Assembly (NCBI GenBank): GCA_002050365.1
Contig: MWYZ01000076.1
Location: 1-64,000 of the forward strand
Direction: 5' to 3'
DNA from: Acidobacteria bacterium 28-1
GTDB taxonomy: Bacteria; Acidobacteriota; Blastocatellia; Pyrinomonadales; Pyrinomonadaceae
DNA: 64,000 bases
The notes beneath the pieces were generated by a model that ran no database searches, was not told where the DNA came from, and saw nothing but the letters and a program-made list of their open reading frames with translations. Positions 63,361 to 64,000 of the stretch are shown here, piece by piece (the stretch's first letter is position 1; every line of letters begins with the position of its first letter). A program made the translations under genes and the position numbers.

Positions 63361-64000
63361 TTAATTGTTCCAATTCATTGCCCTTTTCACTGCTTCATTC
63401 CATCGCTTACGCAATTCTTTCGCTTTTGCCGGCGACATCTGCGGCGCGAAAACTTTACCCGATTGCCAATGCGCCTGAATCTCATTTTTATTTTTCCAAA
63501 AGCCAGCGGCTAATCCCGCTAAATATGCCGCACCGAGCGCAGTTGTTTCGGTAACTTTTGAACATATCACAGGAATTCCCAAAACATCGGCTTGAAACTG
63601 CAAAAGCGTTTCGTTTGCGGTTGCGCCGCCGTCAACCCGCAATTCTTCGAGTTCGATTCCCGAATCGGCTTGCATCGCGTCCGTTAAATCCGCCACTTGA
63701 TAAGCGATTGATTCAACGGCGGCGCGAGCAATGTGCGCTTTGCCCGTTCCGCGTGTCAAACCAATTATCAAACCTCGCGCGTCTTGATTCCAATGCGGTG
63801 CGCCGAGTCCCGCAAACGCGGGAACAAAATAAACGCCGCCGTTATTTTCGACTGAATTCGATAATGCTTCGACATCGTTTGAGCTTTCGATAATTTGCAG
63901 AGAGTCGCGTAACCATTGAACCACCGCGCCGCCGATAAAAACACTTCCTTCAAATGCGTATTCGGTTTTACCATTAATCTGCCAAGCAACTGTCGTTAAA
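63361..64000 (-). CDS. glpK: Glycerol kinase, C-terminal part (runs off the window)
   Basis: 213 codons to the window edge; the 5' end is outside. [71 protein letters not shown] and [25 protein letters not shown] are diagnostic for FGGY-family glycerol kinase. It phosphorylates glycerol to glycerol-3-phosphate. The ATG within it is not the gene start. Confidence 0.96.
   Translation of the reverse strand, partial: LTTVAWQINGKTEYAFEGSVFIGGAVVQWLRDSLQIIESSNDVEALSNSVENNGGVYFVPAFAGLGAPHWNQDARGLIIGLTRGTGKAHIARAAVESIAYQVADLTDAMQADSGIELEELRVDGGATANETLLQFQADVLGIPVICSKVTETTALGAAYLAGLAAGFWKNKNEIQAHWQSGKVFAPQMSPAKAKELRKRWNEAVKRAMNWNN

Overview
The window most resembles a chromosomal segment of an Acidobacteriota bacterium, probably class Blastocatellia (Pyrinomonadales-like). 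This is an inference. It rests on two very large TonB-dependent receptors with a carboxypeptidase-regulatory N-terminus, a Cys-ribbon/CarboxypepD/ankyrin protein, NtrC-type regulators, bshA, myo-inositol-phosphate synthase, and a gene-dense, moderate-GC background with conspicuously AT-rich inserted genes. No 16S/23S rRNA or tRNA was seen, so taxonomy cannot be fixed from the sequence.

Layout. 0-5 kb is a repeat-rich accessory zone. It holds a decapitated sugar-dehydrogenase gene lying between perfect 127-bp inverted repeats, and a secreted 'choice-of-anchor P' protein sharing a Cys-bracketed ~103-residue module and a 3' terminator with it. It also holds two possible tiny genes and an orphan terminator. 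5.4-11.6 kb: DUF4912 protein, GH57 glucan branching enzyme, a small AT-rich gene, inositol-3-phosphate synthase and a membrane phosphoethanolamine-transferase-like sulfatase. The sulfatase gene is bounded by a second, decayed copy of the synthase 3' end. 11.7-13.6 kb: ankyrin protein and a Lys/Ala/Ser repeat protein. 13.7-15.8 kb: a nested inverted-repeat element followed by an AT-rich OLD-family ATPase/TOPRIM nuclease gene broken by two one-base frameshifts. 15.9-27.8 kb: ordinary chromosome, with a UvrD-like helicase, SnoaL-like fusion, TPR protein, AraC regulator, ybaB-recR, an orphan phage-type RecA-fold ATPase, a secreted protein, SppA and a DUF72 protein.

28.2-38.3 kb is a tandem [TonB receptor + sigma-54 response regulator] x2 arrangement. 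The two regulators are almost identical, but the first is cut short before its DNA-binding domain. 38.3-43.9 kb: a palindromic MITE-like element, a helical membrane protein, 5-formyl-THF cyclo-ligase, two glycosyltransferases, a Uma2 nuclease and a zinc-ribbon/SH3 protein. 44.0-49.2 kb holds a phenylalanine/tyrosine degradation group (phenylalanine hydroxylase, HPPD, homogentisate dioxygenase). It would carry phenylalanine to maleylacetoacetate apart from the aminotransferase step, and it is interrupted by a MazEF relic, a LACTB-like hydrolase and a frameshifted HEPN gene. 49.2-64 kb: nucleotidyltransferase, bshA, two tandem sugar dehydrogenases, a HEAT-type relic, a cyclase/formamidase, lspA-ileS, M13 metalloprotease, phosphomannomutase/phosphoglucomutase and the 3' part of glycerol kinase, which runs off the window.

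The strongest second-look items are the duplicated receptor/regulator module, the gene-end duplication around the sulfatase gene, the disrupted OLD nuclease beside a nested palindrome, the toxin-like relics inside the Phe/Tyr cluster, and the inverted repeat at the left edge. No CRISPR array, intact transposase, integrase or recognisable complete defence system was found.
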